From positions 1 through 37,914 of the forward strand of contig JAGXHE010000159.1 in assembly GCA_024636445.1 (NCBI GenBank): a stretch of DNA of 37,914 bases, read 5' to 3'. Source of the stretch: Sulfitobacter sp. (lineage in GTDB: Bacteria; Pseudomonadota; Alphaproteobacteria; Rhodobacterales; Rhodobacteraceae). This document shows, piece by piece, positions 19,536 through 29,764 of the stretch (positions within the stretch are counted from its first letter, which is position 1; each line of letters starts with the position of its first letter). A model generated the notes under the pieces. That model had not been told where the DNA came from, made no database searches, and was given only the letters and a program-made list of their open reading frames with translations. The position numbers and the translations under genes were made by a program.

Positions 19536-19544
19536 CACGGGCAA

Positions 19545-21272
19545 ATGGCGCTGGCCGAAAGGAACTTTGTGCGGGATATGGCCCCACCCCCATCGCGTGA
19601 CGGTGACGTTGTGCTGGGCGACGATTGGGTCGCGCCCGACCGCTCGGAAACCGGCAGGGAAATCCGGGCCAACCGGGCGCGGCGTGGCCTGTTCTCGCTG
19701 CGTGGGTCGCCGCTGACGCGCAAGATCATCACCTTCAACCTGATCGCGTTGAATGTGCTGGTAGCGGGTATTCTCTATCTGAATTCGTCTCGTGACAGTC
19801 TGGCGGTGCAACGTGCCACGTCGATGGTCAGCGAGGCGGAATTGATCGCCGACGTGATCGAGGCGCAATTGCCTGCGGGCGCGCCTGTAAATCTGGCCAC
19901 CGGCGATGGCGTTGACGTGGCCGCTACCTTGCAAGGGCTGGACCTGCGCAGCGGTATCGAAGTGCTGGTTTTCGACCCTTCGGGCACTTTGGTGTCCAGC
20001 ATCGAAGGGGACGCAGCACAACCGCTCGTCGGACAATCTGACGGCGGTAACCGGACGATCCTGACAGACGGGCTCAGCTGGCTTTGGGACAAATTGTCCG
20101 CACCGTTCGCTGGCGATCCCCCCGTGAATGCGCCTACCGTCGAGGAACAGCTGCGCACATTGGTATCAGGCAGTCTGACCGGCGGAACCCAGGTGCGCGA
20201 CGGTCTTGATACGGTCGGCGGCACCTTGTTCAGCGTCATGACCCCCATTCAGCAAAACGGCACCGCCGTTGGCGTCGTCGGCATCACGTCGGCGGCAGGC
20301 GAGATTGACAACCTTGTGCGCAGCGAGCGCGAGCGCGTTTTGCAGATGTTCGTGATCGCCACGCTGGTGTCTGTCGGCCTCAGCCTTGTGCTGGCCTCGA
20401 CCATCGCCAATCCGCTGGCCGATCTGGCCGCCGCCGCTGAACTTGGCCGCGACCGCAACCAGCGCAAGGTAAACCCCGGACGCATCCGTATTCCCGACCT
20501 GACTGCGCGGCCCGATGAAATCGGACGCCTTTCCGGCGCGCTGCGGGGTATGATCGCGGCGCTCTACAACCGGATCGACGGCAACGAACAATTCGCCGCC
20601 GATGTCGCCCACGAAATCAAGAACCCGCTTGCCTCGCTTCGGTCGGCTGTCGGCACGCTGCGGCTGATCAAGCGCGAAGACCAACGCGACAAGCTGCTGG
20701 ATGTGATCGACCACGATGTACGCCGACTTGATCGTCTGGTCAGCGACATCTCCAACGCCTCGCGGCTGGATTCCGAACTGGTCAAGGAAGAAGAAGAGCC
20801 TTTCGATCTGCTCAAGATGCTGGGCAATCTCGGGGAGTATCTGGGCGAGGACGCCAAATCCAAGGGCATCGATTTCATCACCGATCTGCCGGAACAGCCG
20901 TTGCAGGTGCACGGGCTTGAGGCGCGATTGGCGCAGGTGTTCGTCAACCTGATCACCAACGCGATTTCGTTCTGCGAAGATGGCGATGCGATCCGCGTCT
21001 GGGCGCGCAAGAAAGAGAACCGAGTTCTCGTGGTGGTCGAAGACACCGGCCCCGGCATTCCCGATCAGGCGCTGACGAAAATCTTCAAACGCTTCTATTC
21101 CCAGCGTCCCGAAGAGCATTTCGGCAATAACTCTGGTCTTGGGCTCGCGATTTCGAAACAGATCGTCGAAGCCCATGGCGGTGTGATCTGGGCCGAAAAT
21201 ATCCGGCCCACCGATGCGGATATCACCAGTGAACCCCTGGGCGCCCGTTTCGTTGTGGGTCTGCCGGTCTGA
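19545..21272 (+). CDS. chvG: Sensor histidine kinase ChvG
   Basis: HAMP-type region, H-box FAADVAHEIKNPLASLRSAVGTL, N-box NLITNAISFC, G-box VEDTGPGIPDQALTKIFKRFYSQRPEEHFGNNSGLGLAISKQIVEAHGG. Confidence 0.93.
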   Translation: MALAERNFVRDMAPPPSRDGDVVLGDDWVAPDRSETGREIRANRARRGLFSLRGSPLTRKIITFNLIALNVLVAGILYLNSSRDSLAVQRATSMVSEAELIADVIEAQLPAGAPVNLATGDGVDVAATLQGLDLRSGIEVLVFDPSGTLVSSIEGDAAQPLVGQSDGGNRTILTDGLSWLWDKLSAPFAGDPPVNAPTVEEQLRTLVSGSLTGGTQVRDGLDTVGGTLFSVMTPIQQNGTAVGVVGITSAAGEIDNLVRSERERVLQMFVIATLVSVGLSLVLASTIANPLADLAAAAELGRDRNQRKVNPGRIRIPDLTARPDEIGRLSGALRGMIAALYNRIDGNEQFAADVAHEIKNPLASLRSAVGTLRLIKREDQRDKLLDVIDHDVRRLDRLVSDISNASRLDSELVKEEEEPFDLLKMLGNLGEYLGEDAKSKGIDFITDLPEQPLQVHGLEARLAQVFVNLITNAISFCEDGDAIRVWARKKENRVLVVVEDTGPGIPDQALTKIFKRFYSQRPEEHFGNNSGLGLAISKQIVEAHGGVIWAENIRPTDADITSEPLGARFVVGLPV

Positions 21273-21273
21273 T

Positions 21274-21708
21274 ATGTCGACCCCGGCGGATCTGGTCACG
21301 ATCCACGCAACGACAGTGGCCGTGCAAGGCCGTGGCGTTGTGATAGTGGGGGCTGCGGGGTCGGGTAAATCGTCGCTGGCGCTGCAATTGATGGCATTGG
21401 GTGCGCTGCTGGTCTCTGACGACCGAACGGTGCTGCACAACGATGGCGACCAGATCATCGCCGATGCCCCCGATGCGCTGCGAGGCCTGATCGAGGCGCG
21501 CGGGGTCGGTATCCTGAAAGCCACCGCTGCAGAGGCTGTTACGGTGGCATTGGTGGTCGACCTGGACCAAAGCGAAACCCAACGCCTGCCGCAGCCACAC
21601 CAGCACGTGCTGCTGGGTGTTGCCATACCTTGTCTTCACAAGTGCGATACTGCCGCTTGGCCCGCCGCGATCATGCAATATCTTAGGATCGGAGCTGCCG
21701 ACCTATGA
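21274..21708 (+). CDS. hprK: Short (alphaproteobacterial-type) HPr kinase/phosphorylase
   Basis: [43 protein letters not shown]; Walker A; only 144 aa, lacking the N-terminal domain of Gram-positive HprK. Confidence 0.88.
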   Translation: MSTPADLVTIHATTVAVQGRGVVIVGAAGSGKSSLALQLMALGALLVSDDRTVLHNDGDQIIADAPDALRGLIEARGVGILKATAAEAVTVALVVDLDQSETQRLPQPHQHVLLGVAIPCLHKCDTAAWPAAIMQYLRIGAADL

Positions 21709-22607
21709 CCCAGAATATGACCCAGACAGAACCCACCCATCGCCGCCTTGTTTTGATTACCGGACCGTCAGGTGCCGGGCGGTCCAGTGCGATCCGCGCG
21801 CTGGAAGATCTGGGCTTCGAGGCGATCGACAATATGCCCCTGCGTCTGATCCGGGCCTTGCTGGACGATCCGTCCAGCACCGGACCGCTGGCGTTGGGAA
21901 TTGACCCGCGCACCCGCGATTTTTCGGTAAATGCGGTGACGGATGCCTTGGGGCAGATTGCCGCCGTTCCGGGGCTGCTGCCCGAATTGCTGTATCTCGA
22001 CTGTGACACCGAGGTGTTGCTGCGCCGTTTCTCGGAAACACGCCGCAGGCATCCGCTGGCGGACGGGGATCGCCCCGAGGCAGGCATCACGCGCGAGCTT
22101 GACATGCTGGGCCCGCTGCGCGCCCGGGCAGATATCCTGATCGACACCTCGCAGCTGAACGTCCACCAGTTGCGCGCCGCCGTCGAGGAATGGTTTGCAC
22201 CGGACGAGCAGGATCATCTTTCGGTCTCGGTCGAGAGCTTTTCGTACAAACGCGGCCTGCCGCGCAGTGTCGATATGGTCTTTGACTGCAGGTTTTTGAA
22301 AAACCCCTATTGGGAGCCTGCGCTGCGCGCGGCAAATGGCACCGAAAAGAGCGTGCAGGACCATATTGCCACAGATTCGCGCCACGCGGATTTCGTCGCC
22401 AAAACCACCGATCTCGCGCTGTGGTTGCTGCCGGCCTTCGCGGAAGAAGGGAAATCGCACCTTTCGATCGCTTTTGGATGTACCGGTGGGCAACATCGGT
22501 CGGTTGCCATGGCGGAAACCTGCGCTGCGGCCCTTGCGAAGGCGGGCTGGCAGGTGTCAATTAGACATCGCGAATTGGACCGCCGGAAAAAGGACGGGGC
22601 AGAGTGA
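21705..22607 (+). CDS. rapZ: RNase adapter RapZ / YvcJ-family P-loop protein
   Basis: [36 protein letters not shown]...[25 protein letters not shown]...[21 protein letters not shown] overlap with hprK. Confidence 0.95.
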   Translation: MTQNMTQTEPTHRRLVLITGPSGAGRSSAIRALEDLGFEAIDNMPLRLIRALLDDPSSTGPLALGIDPRTRDFSVNAVTDALGQIAAVPGLLPELLYLDCDTEVLLRRFSETRRRHPLADGDRPEAGITRELDMLGPLRARADILIDTSQLNVHQLRAAVEEWFAPDEQDHLSVSVESFSYKRGLPRSVDMVFDCRFLKNPYWEPALRAANGTEKSVQDHIATDSRHADFVAKTTDLALWLLPAFAEEGKSHLSIAFGCTGGQHRSVAMAETCAAALAKAGWQVSIRHRELDRRKKDGAE

Positions 22608-23011
22608 TCGGAATTGTGATTGTGGCACATGGTGGACTGGCGCGAGAGTATCTCGCTGCCATCGAGCATGTTGTCGGCTCGCAATCCGGCGTGCGTGCCA
22701 TCGCCATCGAAGCGAACCACGACCGGGCCGAAAAACAAGACGAGATTTGCAAAGCCGCCGACGACGTCGATGATGGAGACGGCGTTGTTGTGGTCACTGA
22801 TCTCTACGGCGGGTCTCCGTCCAACCTGTCGATGCGTGCCTGCCAGCCGCAGGGTCGCCGCATCCTGTATGGCGCAAACTTGCCTATGTTGATCAAACTG
22901 GCCAAAAGTCGGCACAAACCCGTCGGCGATGCTGTACGTGCGGCATTGGACGCTGGCAAAAAGTATATCGACAGCCAGAATGTCAGCGCAGAAAGCCCGA
23001 ACCACGTATGA
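22604..23011 (+). CDS. PTS mannose-type EIIA component
   Basis: [25 protein letters not shown]...[22 protein letters not shown]-man fold with VAHG histidine. Confidence 0.93.
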   Translation: MIGIVIVAHGGLAREYLAAIEHVVGSQSGVRAIAIEANHDRAEKQDEICKAADDVDDGDGVVVVTDLYGGSPSNLSMRACQPQGRRILYGANLPMLIKLAKSRHKPVGDAVRAALDAGKKYIDSQNVSAESPNHV

Positions 23012-23277
23012 CCAAATGCACCTTGAAGATCGTGAACGAAAAAGGGCTTCACGCCCGCGCCTCGGCCAAATTGGTAGAAGTCGTCGAAGCGTTCGACGCC
23101 CAGGCCGAAGTGGTCAAGGACGGTATGTCGGCTTCGGGCGACAGCATTATGGGCCTTTTGATGTTGGCAGCCTCCAAAGGAACCTTTATTGACGTTGAAA
23201 CCTCCGGGCCGGACGCCGAGGCGCTGGCAGACGCGTTGACGGCCCTGGTTGCGGACAAGTTCGGCGAAGGCGCCTGA
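23008..23277 (+). CDS. ptsH: Phosphocarrier protein HPr
   Basis: LKIVNEKGLHARASAKLVEVVEAFDAQAEVVKDGMSASGDSIMGLLMLAASKGTFIDVETSGPDAEALADAL; His-15 and Ser-46 regions. Confidence 0.96.
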   Translation: MTKCTLKIVNEKGLHARASAKLVEVVEAFDAQAEVVKDGMSASGDSIMGLLMLAASKGTFIDVETSGPDAEALADALTALVADKFGEGA

Positions 23278-23304
23278 AACGCAGGCGTTCGCAGACCTCA
23301 CGGC

Positions 23305-24210
23305 ATGATAAAGGGTGACACAGACGTGGTTGAAAGCTCGCAGAGCTCAGCAGGCTTGACACAGACACAGGAAGAAACGGTCACGTTTACCAAATATGAC
23401 CGCCGCAGCCTGTCCTATGCCTCGACCTTCGACGACCCGTGGAAAGCGCGCTTTATCCGTATGATGGAGGCGTTTACCGGCAAGCTGACGATCCTGCGTC
23501 TGATCCGCAAATTCGAACGCCGTGGCGCGCCGCAGGGGCAGGCGTTCTGGCGGGCCTGTCTGGATGTGATGGGCATCGAGCTGACCACGCCGCAGCACCA
23601 ACTGGACCGTATCCCCAAGAAAGGTCCGGTGATCGTGGTGGCGAACCACCCGCACGGTATGGTCGACGGTATGATCTTTGGCGATCTGATCGGTCGCGTG
23701 CGCCCGGATTACCGTATTCTCACCCGCTCGCTTCTGACCGCCATCGACGAGGTCGCGGGCAGCTACATGATCCCGGTGCCGTTCCCACATGACCCAGATG
23801 CGCAGCGCAAGGGCGTCGAGATGCGGGCCAAGGCGATGAAACATCTCAAGGAGGGCGGCGTGGTGGCGCTGTTCCCCTCGGGTCAGGTCGCGGCGTCTGA
23901 GACCTATATGGGACCGGCGGTCGAGGCGGAATGGAACGTTTTCACCGCCGCGTTGATCCGCCGTTCGGGGGCGACCGTGGTGCCGATGAAATTCCCCGGT
24001 CAGAACAGCCGCGCCTATCAGATCGCCAACAAACTGTCGCCGATGTTGCGTCAGGGTCTGCTGTTGCACGAGATCGTCTATTCGCTGAACAAGCCCCAGG
24101 GGCCAATTGTCGGCGATCCGATTCCACCCGAAGACATCAAGGCCTGGGCCGATGATCCGCGCGGTTTCATGGCGTGGCTGCGCGAGCATACTCTCAGCCT
24201 TGAGGGCTGA
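23305..24210 (+). CDS. PlsC-like acyltransferase
   Basis: GPVIVVANHPHGMVDGMIFGDLIGRVRPDYRILTRSLL (NHxxxxD motif) and VVALFPSGQVAAS. Confidence 0.88.
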   Translation: MIKGDTDVVESSQSSAGLTQTQEETVTFTKYDRRSLSYASTFDDPWKARFIRMMEAFTGKLTILRLIRKFERRGAPQGQAFWRACLDVMGIELTTPQHQLDRIPKKGPVIVVANHPHGMVDGMIFGDLIGRVRPDYRILTRSLLTAIDEVAGSYMIPVPFPHDPDAQRKGVEMRAKAMKHLKEGGVVALFPSGQVAASETYMGPAVEAEWNVFTAALIRRSGATVVPMKFPGQNSRAYQIANKLSPMLRQGLLLHEIVYSLNKPQGPIVGDPIPPEDIKAWADDPRGFMAWLREHTLSLEG

Positions 24211-24228
24211 TCGTAGACGCCCCGGCCC

Positions 24229-25104
24229 TTAGCGCGTCGGCACCGGCGTATCGCCGCGATAGTCGTAGAACCCGCGCTCTGTCTTGCGACCCAGCCAACC
24301 GGCCTCGACGTATTTGGTGAGCAGCGGGCAGGGGCGGTATTTGGTATCGGCCAGCCCGTCGTGCAGGACGTTCATGATTGCAAGGCAGGTGTCCAGACCG
24401 ATGAAATCCGCCAGTTCCAGCGGCCCCATCGGGTGGTTCGCGCCCAGTTTCATCGAACTGTCGATCGACTGCACGTTGCCGACACCTTCGTAGAGGGTAT
24501 AGACGGCTTCGTTGATCATCGGCATCAGGATGCGGTTGACGATGAATGCAGGGAAATCCTCGGCGCTGGCCGCAGTCTTGCCCAGCTTGTCCACGACCTT
24601 TTTGCAGGCGTCATAGGTCTCGGCATCGGTGGCGATGCCACGGATCAGCTCGACCAGTTGCATCACCGGCACCGGGTTCATGAAGTGAAAGCCCATGAAT
24701 TTCTCGGGCCGGTCCGTGCGGCTGGCCAGCCGGGTGATCGAGATTGACGAGGTGTTCGACGTCAGGATCGTGTGGGGTTTGAGATGCGGCAGCAGGTCTT
24801 CAAAGATCGCCTGTTTCACGGTTTCGCGTTCGGTCGCGGCCTCGATGATCAGATCGCTGGGGCCCAGATCGGTCAGCTTTACGGTGGTGGTGATCCGCGC
24901 CATCGCGTCGGCCTTGGTCTCCGCGCTGATTTTCTCGCGGCTGACCTGCCGTTCCATGTTGCTGTCGATCAGCGCGACGGCTGCTTTTAGCGCGTCGTCG
25001 CTGATATCTGTCATTGTCACGTCATAGCCTGCCAGCGCCATGACATGGGCAATCCCGTTGCCCATTTGGCCCGCGCCCACGATTCCAATCGTCTTGATGT
25101 CCAT
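24229..25104 (-). CDS. 3-hydroxybutyryl-CoA dehydrogenase
   Basis: MDIKTIGIVGAGQMGNGIAHVMALAGYDVTMTDIS...; GFHFMNPVPVMQLVELIRG; DFPAFIVNRILMPMINEAV. Confidence 0.94.
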   Translation of the reverse strand: MDIKTIGIVGAGQMGNGIAHVMALAGYDVTMTDISDDALKAAVALIDSNMERQVSREKISAETKADAMARITTTVKLTDLGPSDLIIEAATERETVKQAIFEDLLPHLKPHTILTSNTSSISITRLASRTDRPEKFMGFHFMNPVPVMQLVELIRGIATDAETYDACKKVVDKLGKTAASAEDFPAFIVNRILMPMINEAVYTLYEGVGNVQSIDSSMKLGANHPMGPLELADFIGLDTCLAIMNVLHDGLADTKYRPCPLLTKYVEAGWLGRKTERGFYDYRGDTPVPTR

Positions 25105-25255
25105 GAAATGCCCCTTCTCTTGTTAGCGCACCATATGCGTCCCGCGCGTCTGGCCGCAAGGTGTGAACCGCCGCGCGTTCGGGTCAGACCTTGTTAGCAA
25201 ATTCTAAGGACCTGTCCGCTATACCCAGCCTCGGGTGAAATTGAGAGGTGGGTTT

Positions 25256-26101
25256 ATGACCTATAATGCCATGGGCCAGGGGTCCCTGGACTATCTTCCG
25301 TGTCGATACGGCACATCGAAAGTCTTGTTTCGCGGGCCGAGAAAGTCGCTGAAAAAACCGTATCTGGCATTTTTTGGCGGCACGGAGACATATGGAAAAT
25401 TCGTGATCAAACCGTTCCCGGAACTGGTCGAGGAGAAGATCGGGCTGCCCTGCGTCAATCTGGGCTGCACCAATGCAGGCGTGGAGGTGTTCGCCTCTGA
25501 TCCGCAGCTGACTGAGATCGGCGCTGGGGCTGCGGTGACAGTGTTACAGGTGCTGAGCGCGCAAAACATGTCGAACCGGTTTTATTCGGTCCATCCGCGT
25601 CGCAATGACCGGTTTCTCAAGCCGTCTGTATTGTTGGAAGCGATCTTTCGCGACGTGGATTTCGCGGAGTTCAATTTCAACAAGCATATGTTGACGCATC
25701 TAAACGAGGTATCCCCGGAGCGGTTTCGCAGCGTCCGCGAAGAACTGCAAAGCGCGTGGGTGGCGCGGATGCATCATCTTTTGGGGCGTATTCCCGGCAA
25801 GACGGTGCTGTTGTGGTTCGGTGCGGTCGATCCCGACAATCGCGACACTGCGATGCGCTGCGACCCGTGGTTCATCACCCGCGAGATGATCGAGATGCTG
25901 CGCGGCAAGGTGACCGTGGTCGTCGAGGTGAAGGCCTCTGAATATGCGCGCGACCAAGGCACTGAAGGCATGGTGTTTTCTGAAATGGAACGCCCCGCTG
26001 CAAGTACCATGCTGGGACCTGCTGCCCATGAAGAGGCCGCAGCCGCTCTGACGCCGGTACTGCGGGAGTTGCTGGGCAAGTTGGCCAAGGCTCACGCCTG
26101 A
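25256..26101 (+). CDS. DUF6473 family protein
   Basis: MTYNAMGQGSLDYLPCRYGTSKVLFRGPRKSLKKPYLAFFGGTETYGKFVIKPFPELVEEKIGLPCVNLGCTNAGVEVFASDP; matches this uncharacterised family as I recall it; upstream RBS GAGAGG. Confidence 0.7.
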   Translation: MTYNAMGQGSLDYLPCRYGTSKVLFRGPRKSLKKPYLAFFGGTETYGKFVIKPFPELVEEKIGLPCVNLGCTNAGVEVFASDPQLTEIGAGAAVTVLQVLSAQNMSNRFYSVHPRRNDRFLKPSVLLEAIFRDVDFAEFNFNKHMLTHLNEVSPERFRSVREELQSAWVARMHHLLGRIPGKTVLLWFGAVDPDNRDTAMRCDPWFITREMIEMLRGKVTVVVEVKASEYARDQGTEGMVFSEMERPAASTMLGPAAHEEAAAALTPVLRELLGKLAKAHA

Positions 26102-26107
26102 TACGCA

Positions 26108-26135
26108 AAAGGCCCGCCATCACTGGCGGGCCTTT
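26108..26135. terminator. Bidirectional Rho-independent terminator
   Basis: AAAGGCCCGCC-atcact-GGCGGGCCTTT between the convergent DUF6473 gene and etfA. Confidence 0.88.
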
Positions 26136-26180
26136 GTTGAACTTTGGATGAGCCTCGCCCGTCCGGCTACAACTGTCCGA

Positions 26181-27107
26181 TTACAGCTTTTCGATCAGTT
26201 CCGGCACAGCGGTGAACAGGTCAGCCACCAGGCCATAATCTGCAACCTGGAAGATCGGCGCTTCTTCGTCCTTGTTGATCGCAACGATCACCTTGGAGTC
26301 TTTCATGCCGGCAAGGTGCTGAATCGCACCGGAAATGCCGACCGCCACATAAAGCTCGGGGGCGACGACCTTGCCGGTCTGGCCAACCTGCCAGTCGTTG
26401 GGGGCATAGCCACTGTCAACCGCCGCACGCGAGGCGCCAACGGCGGCACCCAGCTTGTCGGCCAGCTTTTCGATCAGCTTGAAGTCTTCTTCCGAGCCGA
26501 CACCACGGCCACCCGAAACGACGACACCCGCCGATGTAAGCTCGGGGCGGTCGCTGGCGGCGACCATGTCTTCGACCCAGGACGACAGACCGGGATCGGC
26601 TGCTGCCGAAATGGTCTCGATCGATGCCGAGCCACCGGTCCCTGCCGCATCGAACGTCGATGTGCGGAAGGTGATGACTTTCTTGGCGTCTTTCGATTTC
26701 ACGGTCTGGATCGCGTTGCCCGCGTAGATCGGGCGCTCGAACGTCTCGCCGTCCACAACGCCGGAAGCGTCGGAGATGATCATCACATCCAGCAGAGCCG
26801 CGACGCGGGGCATCACGTTTTTCGCATCCGTAGTGGCGGGTGCTACGATGTGCTCGTAGTCGCCGGCCAGCGACACGATCAGTGCTGCGGTGGATTCCGC
26901 AAGGCGGTGCCCAAGCGTCGGATCTTCGGCGACCAGAACTTTGGACACGCCCTCGATTTTCGACGCCGCTTCGCCCGCTTCAGCGGCAGAGCCGCCCGCG
27001 CACAGAACGGTCACGTCACCCAGCGCCTTCGAGGCGGTGACAGCTTTGGCGGTGGCGTCCATCGCCAGTTCGCCATTGGTCACTTCAGCAAGAAGCAGAA
27101 CAGCCAT
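26181..27107 (-). CDS. etfA: Electron transfer flavoprotein subunit alpha
   Basis: [26 protein letters not shown]...; [49 protein letters not shown]. Confidence 0.97.
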   Translation of the reverse strand: MAVLLLAEVTNGELAMDATAKAVTASKALGDVTVLCAGGSAAEAGEAASKIEGVSKVLVAEDPTLGHRLAESTAALIVSLAGDYEHIVAPATTDAKNVMPRVAALLDVMIISDASGVVDGETFERPIYAGNAIQTVKSKDAKKVITFRTSTFDAAGTGGSASIETISAAADPGLSSWVEDMVAASDRPELTSAGVVVSGGRGVGSEEDFKLIEKLADKLGAAVGASRAAVDSGYAPNDWQVGQTGKVVAPELYVAVGISGAIQHLAGMKDSKVIVAINKDEEAPIFQVADYGLVADLFTAVPELIEKL

Positions 27108-27865
27108 TATACGACTCCCTTTTCTTTGAGTTTCGCCACCAGAGCGTCAACATCAGCCACCATTTCGCCAGCCGCACGGGCTTCTGGCTCTCTGGTGCTG
27201 ATCACTTCCAGATGCAGCGCCGTATCGACGCCGTAGTCGGCGGCGGTCTTTTCATCCATCGGCTTTTTCTTAGCCTTCATGATGTTCGGCAGCGACGCAT
27301 AGCGCGGCTCGTTCAGACGCAGGTCGACCGAGATGACGGTCGGCATGTTGACTTCGATCGTTTGCAGACCGCCGTCGACTTCGCGTGTGACCCTGGCTTT
27401 GTCGCCGACAATCTCGACCTTCGAGGCGAATGTCGCCTGCGACCAGCCCAGCAGGGCCGACAGCATCTGGCCGGTGGCGTTCATGTCGTTGTCGATCGCC
27501 TGTTTGCCGCACAGCACGAGGCCGGGCTGCTCTTCTTCCACGACCGCTTTGAGGATCTTGGCGACGGTCAGAGGTTCGATGTCTTGATGTACGTCGTCCG
27601 CAGCGATCACCAGAATCGCACGGTCCGCGCCCATGGCCAATGCTGTGCGCAGGGTTTCCTGCGCCTGCTTGACGCCGATGGAAACCGCGACGATTTCCTC
27701 GACCTGTCCGGCTTCTTTCATACGGATCGCCTGTTCGACGGCAATCTCGTCGAACGGGTTCATCGACATTTTCACGTTTGCAAGATCAACACCCGATCCG
27801 TCCGCTTTGACGCGCACTTTCACGTTATAGTCGATCACGCGTTTGACAGGCACCAGCACCTTCAT
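27107..27865 (-). CDS. etfB: Electron transfer flavoprotein subunit beta
   Basis: [51 protein letters not shown]...; overlaps etfA start (TAATG). Confidence 0.97.
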   Translation of the reverse strand: MKVLVPVKRVIDYNVKVRVKADGSGVDLANVKMSMNPFDEIAVEQAIRMKEAGQVEEIVAVSIGVKQAQETLRTALAMGADRAILVIAADDVHQDIEPLTVAKILKAVVEEEQPGLVLCGKQAIDNDMNATGQMLSALLGWSQATFASKVEIVGDKARVTREVDGGLQTIEVNMPTVISVDLRLNEPRYASLPNIMKAKKKPMDEKTAADYGVDTALHLEVISTREPEARAAGEMVADVDALVAKLKEKGVV

Positions 27866-28023
27866 GAGCGTTCCTTCCTTGACAAAATTCGACTCACCAG
27901 ATGGCAAGCCCACAATTCATTCCGCACGGTTTACCCAAGCCCGCGTTGGGGAAACAGGGTAAAATCGACACATTATGGGAGGGCGACGCCGCGTTTTGGC
28001 CCCGCCCGCCCGTTTTCGTTGCG

Positions 28024-28596
28024 TCAACGGTTTGCGCCGGGCACCCACAAAACATCGTCCTTGCCGCTGTTGTTGGCAATGCGCGATGCGACGAAAAACC
28101 AGTCGCTGAGGCGGTTGAGGTATTTCACCGCCGATGGATTGACCTGTTCCAATGTGGCAAGCTCCACGGCCAGACGTTCGGCACGGCGTGCGACCGTGCG
28201 GCAGACGTGCAGATGCGCCGCCAGGGCGGCACCGCCGGGCAATACGAAGCTGCGCAGGGGCTCAAGCTCGGCGTTCATCACGTCGATTTCCTCTTCCAGA
28301 CGGTCCACCTGGGCGTCGATCATGCGCAGGGGCGGGTATTCGGCCTTGGCGTCGCCTTCCATGTCGGGGCGGCACAGGTCGGCACCCAGATCGAACAGGT
28401 CGTTCTGGATGCGCGCGAGAGCCTTGTCGGTGGCGCCAGTCGCCTCAAGCCGCGCAACACCCACAAAGGCGTTCAGCTCGTCCGATGTGCCATAGGCATT
28501 GACCCGTGCCGCGTGTTTGACCACGCGCGTGCCGTCACCCAAAGCGGTATCGCCCTTGTCGCCCGTGCGTGTGTAGATCTTGTTGAGTACAACCAT
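28024..28596 (-). CDS. Cob(I)yrinic acid a,c-diamide adenosyltransferase (PduO-type)
   Basis: MVVLNKIYTRTGDKGDTALGDGTRVVKHAARVNAYGTSDELNAFVGVAR...FVLPGGAALAAHLHVCRTVARRAER. Confidence 0.95.
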   Translation of the reverse strand: MVVLNKIYTRTGDKGDTALGDGTRVVKHAARVNAYGTSDELNAFVGVARLEATGATDKALARIQNDLFDLGADLCRPDMEGDAKAEYPPLRMIDAQVDRLEEEIDVMNAELEPLRSFVLPGGAALAAHLHVCRTVARRAERLAVELATLEQVNPSAVKYLNRLSDWFFVASRIANNSGKDDVLWVPGANR

Positions 28597-28597
28597 T

Positions 28598-28804
28598 TCA
28601 GCCTCCTGTGCCGCGCACGAGCACGGCAATCACAATCAGGACCACAGCGGCAAATTGCGCCATGATCCGCATACGCATCAGCTTGTTCGAGTTCTTCGAG
28701 GCCCAGCCGTCGCCTTTGGCAAAGCCGCCCAGTCCGGTGACCAGCACCAGAACGACGGCCGCACAGGCCAGCAGGATCAAGATGAACATTGGATCAGAGG
28801 TCAT
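28598..28804 (-). CDS. HIG1-like / twin-transmembrane small protein
   Basis: 68 aa, two TM segments around GDGWASKNSNKLMRMRIMAQFAAV; directly upstream of the adenosyltransferase. Confidence 0.75.
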   Translation of the reverse strand: MTSDPMFILILLACAAVVLVLVTGLGGFAKGDGWASKNSNKLMRMRIMAQFAAVVLIVIAVLVRGTGG

Positions 28805-28877
28805 GACCAGTTCCTTATTCGCTGTTTGATATCAGATGTAGTGGTCTGCGCGACGAATGCGAACCCGTTTGCGCCAA

Positions 28878-29705
28878 TTAGGCCCGCGACAATATCCAAT
28901 CCAGCGCCCGCGTCGGCAAAATTCGCCGCATGAACCCCATCACATAGGTCGGCACCGTCACATAATAACGCGGCCTTGGTCGCGGGCTTTCAATAGCGTG
29001 GATCAGCTTTTTCACCACCGCTTCGGGGGGCAATTCGAATGTGTCGGGGCCAGTGTTTTCGGCATAGAGGCGGTTGAGCAGTTTACTGTCGTACTGTTCG
29101 GCGCGCGCTGAGGTTTTCCAGTCGATCCAGCGTTCGAAATGTTCAACCGCGTTGATGCGAAACCGGCTGGTAACGGGGCCGGGTTCGATCAGGCTGATGT
29201 GGATATCGGTGTCGCGCATCTCGATCCGCAGGGTGCTGGTCAGCCCCTCGATCGCATGTTTCGACGCATTGTAGGCGCCGCGCCACGGCATGGTGATGAA
29301 CCCCAGAACCGATGAGCATTGCACGATCCGTCCATGCCCCTGGGCGCGCATCACCGGGATTACGGCGCGGGTCAGCGTGTGCCAGCCAAAGAAATTTGCC
29401 TCGAACAGGGCGCGCAGGCCGTCTGTCGGCAGGTCTTCGACCGCGCCGGGGGTTGCGTGGGCACCGTTGTTGAACAGCGCGTCCAGCGTGCCGCCCGTGG
29501 CCGCCAGAACTTCGGCCAATCCGGCGGTGATGCTGGTCTCGTCGGTATAGTCGATCTGCGGGCTGTCAAACCCTTCGGCTTGCAGGCGCGCGCAATCCCT
29601 GGCCTGACGGCAGGACGCGAACACCCGCCATCCGCGCGCGCGCAGACCATGAGCCGCCGCATAGCCGATGCCCGAAGAGCAGCCGGTGATCAGAATGGAT
29701 TTCAT
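28878..29705 (-). CDS. SDR family oxidoreductase
   Basis: MKSILITGCSSGIGYAAAHGLRARGWRVFASCR...; GxxxGxG, NNGAHA and YNASKHAIEG motifs. Confidence 0.93.
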   Translation of the reverse strand: MKSILITGCSSGIGYAAAHGLRARGWRVFASCRQARDCARLQAEGFDSPQIDYTDETSITAGLAEVLAATGGTLDALFNNGAHATPGAVEDLPTDGLRALFEANFFGWHTLTRAVIPVMRAQGHGRIVQCSSVLGFITMPWRGAYNASKHAIEGLTSTLRIEMRDTDIHISLIEPGPVTSRFRINAVEHFERWIDWKTSARAEQYDSKLLNRLYAENTGPDTFELPPEAVVKKLIHAIESPRPRPRYYVTVPTYVMGFMRRILPTRALDWILSRA

Positions 29706-29708
29706 AGC

Positions 29709-29736
29709 AAAACTGCCCGCAAGGTCATGCGGGCAG
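29709..29736 (-). terminator. Rho-independent terminator of the SH3-domain gene
   Basis: Minus strand CTGCCCGC-atgacctt-GCGGGCAG-TTTT. Confidence 0.8.
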
Positions 29737-29764
29737 GTGTGTCACGCGCGAAGGGTGTTGGCAA

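Noticed and set aside
20166-21626. 486-aa ORF on the minus strand
   Set aside because: Antisense to chvG/hprK; shadow ORF
27212-28495. 427-aa ORF on the plus strand
   Set aside because: Antisense to etfB and the adenosyltransferase gene; shadow ORF
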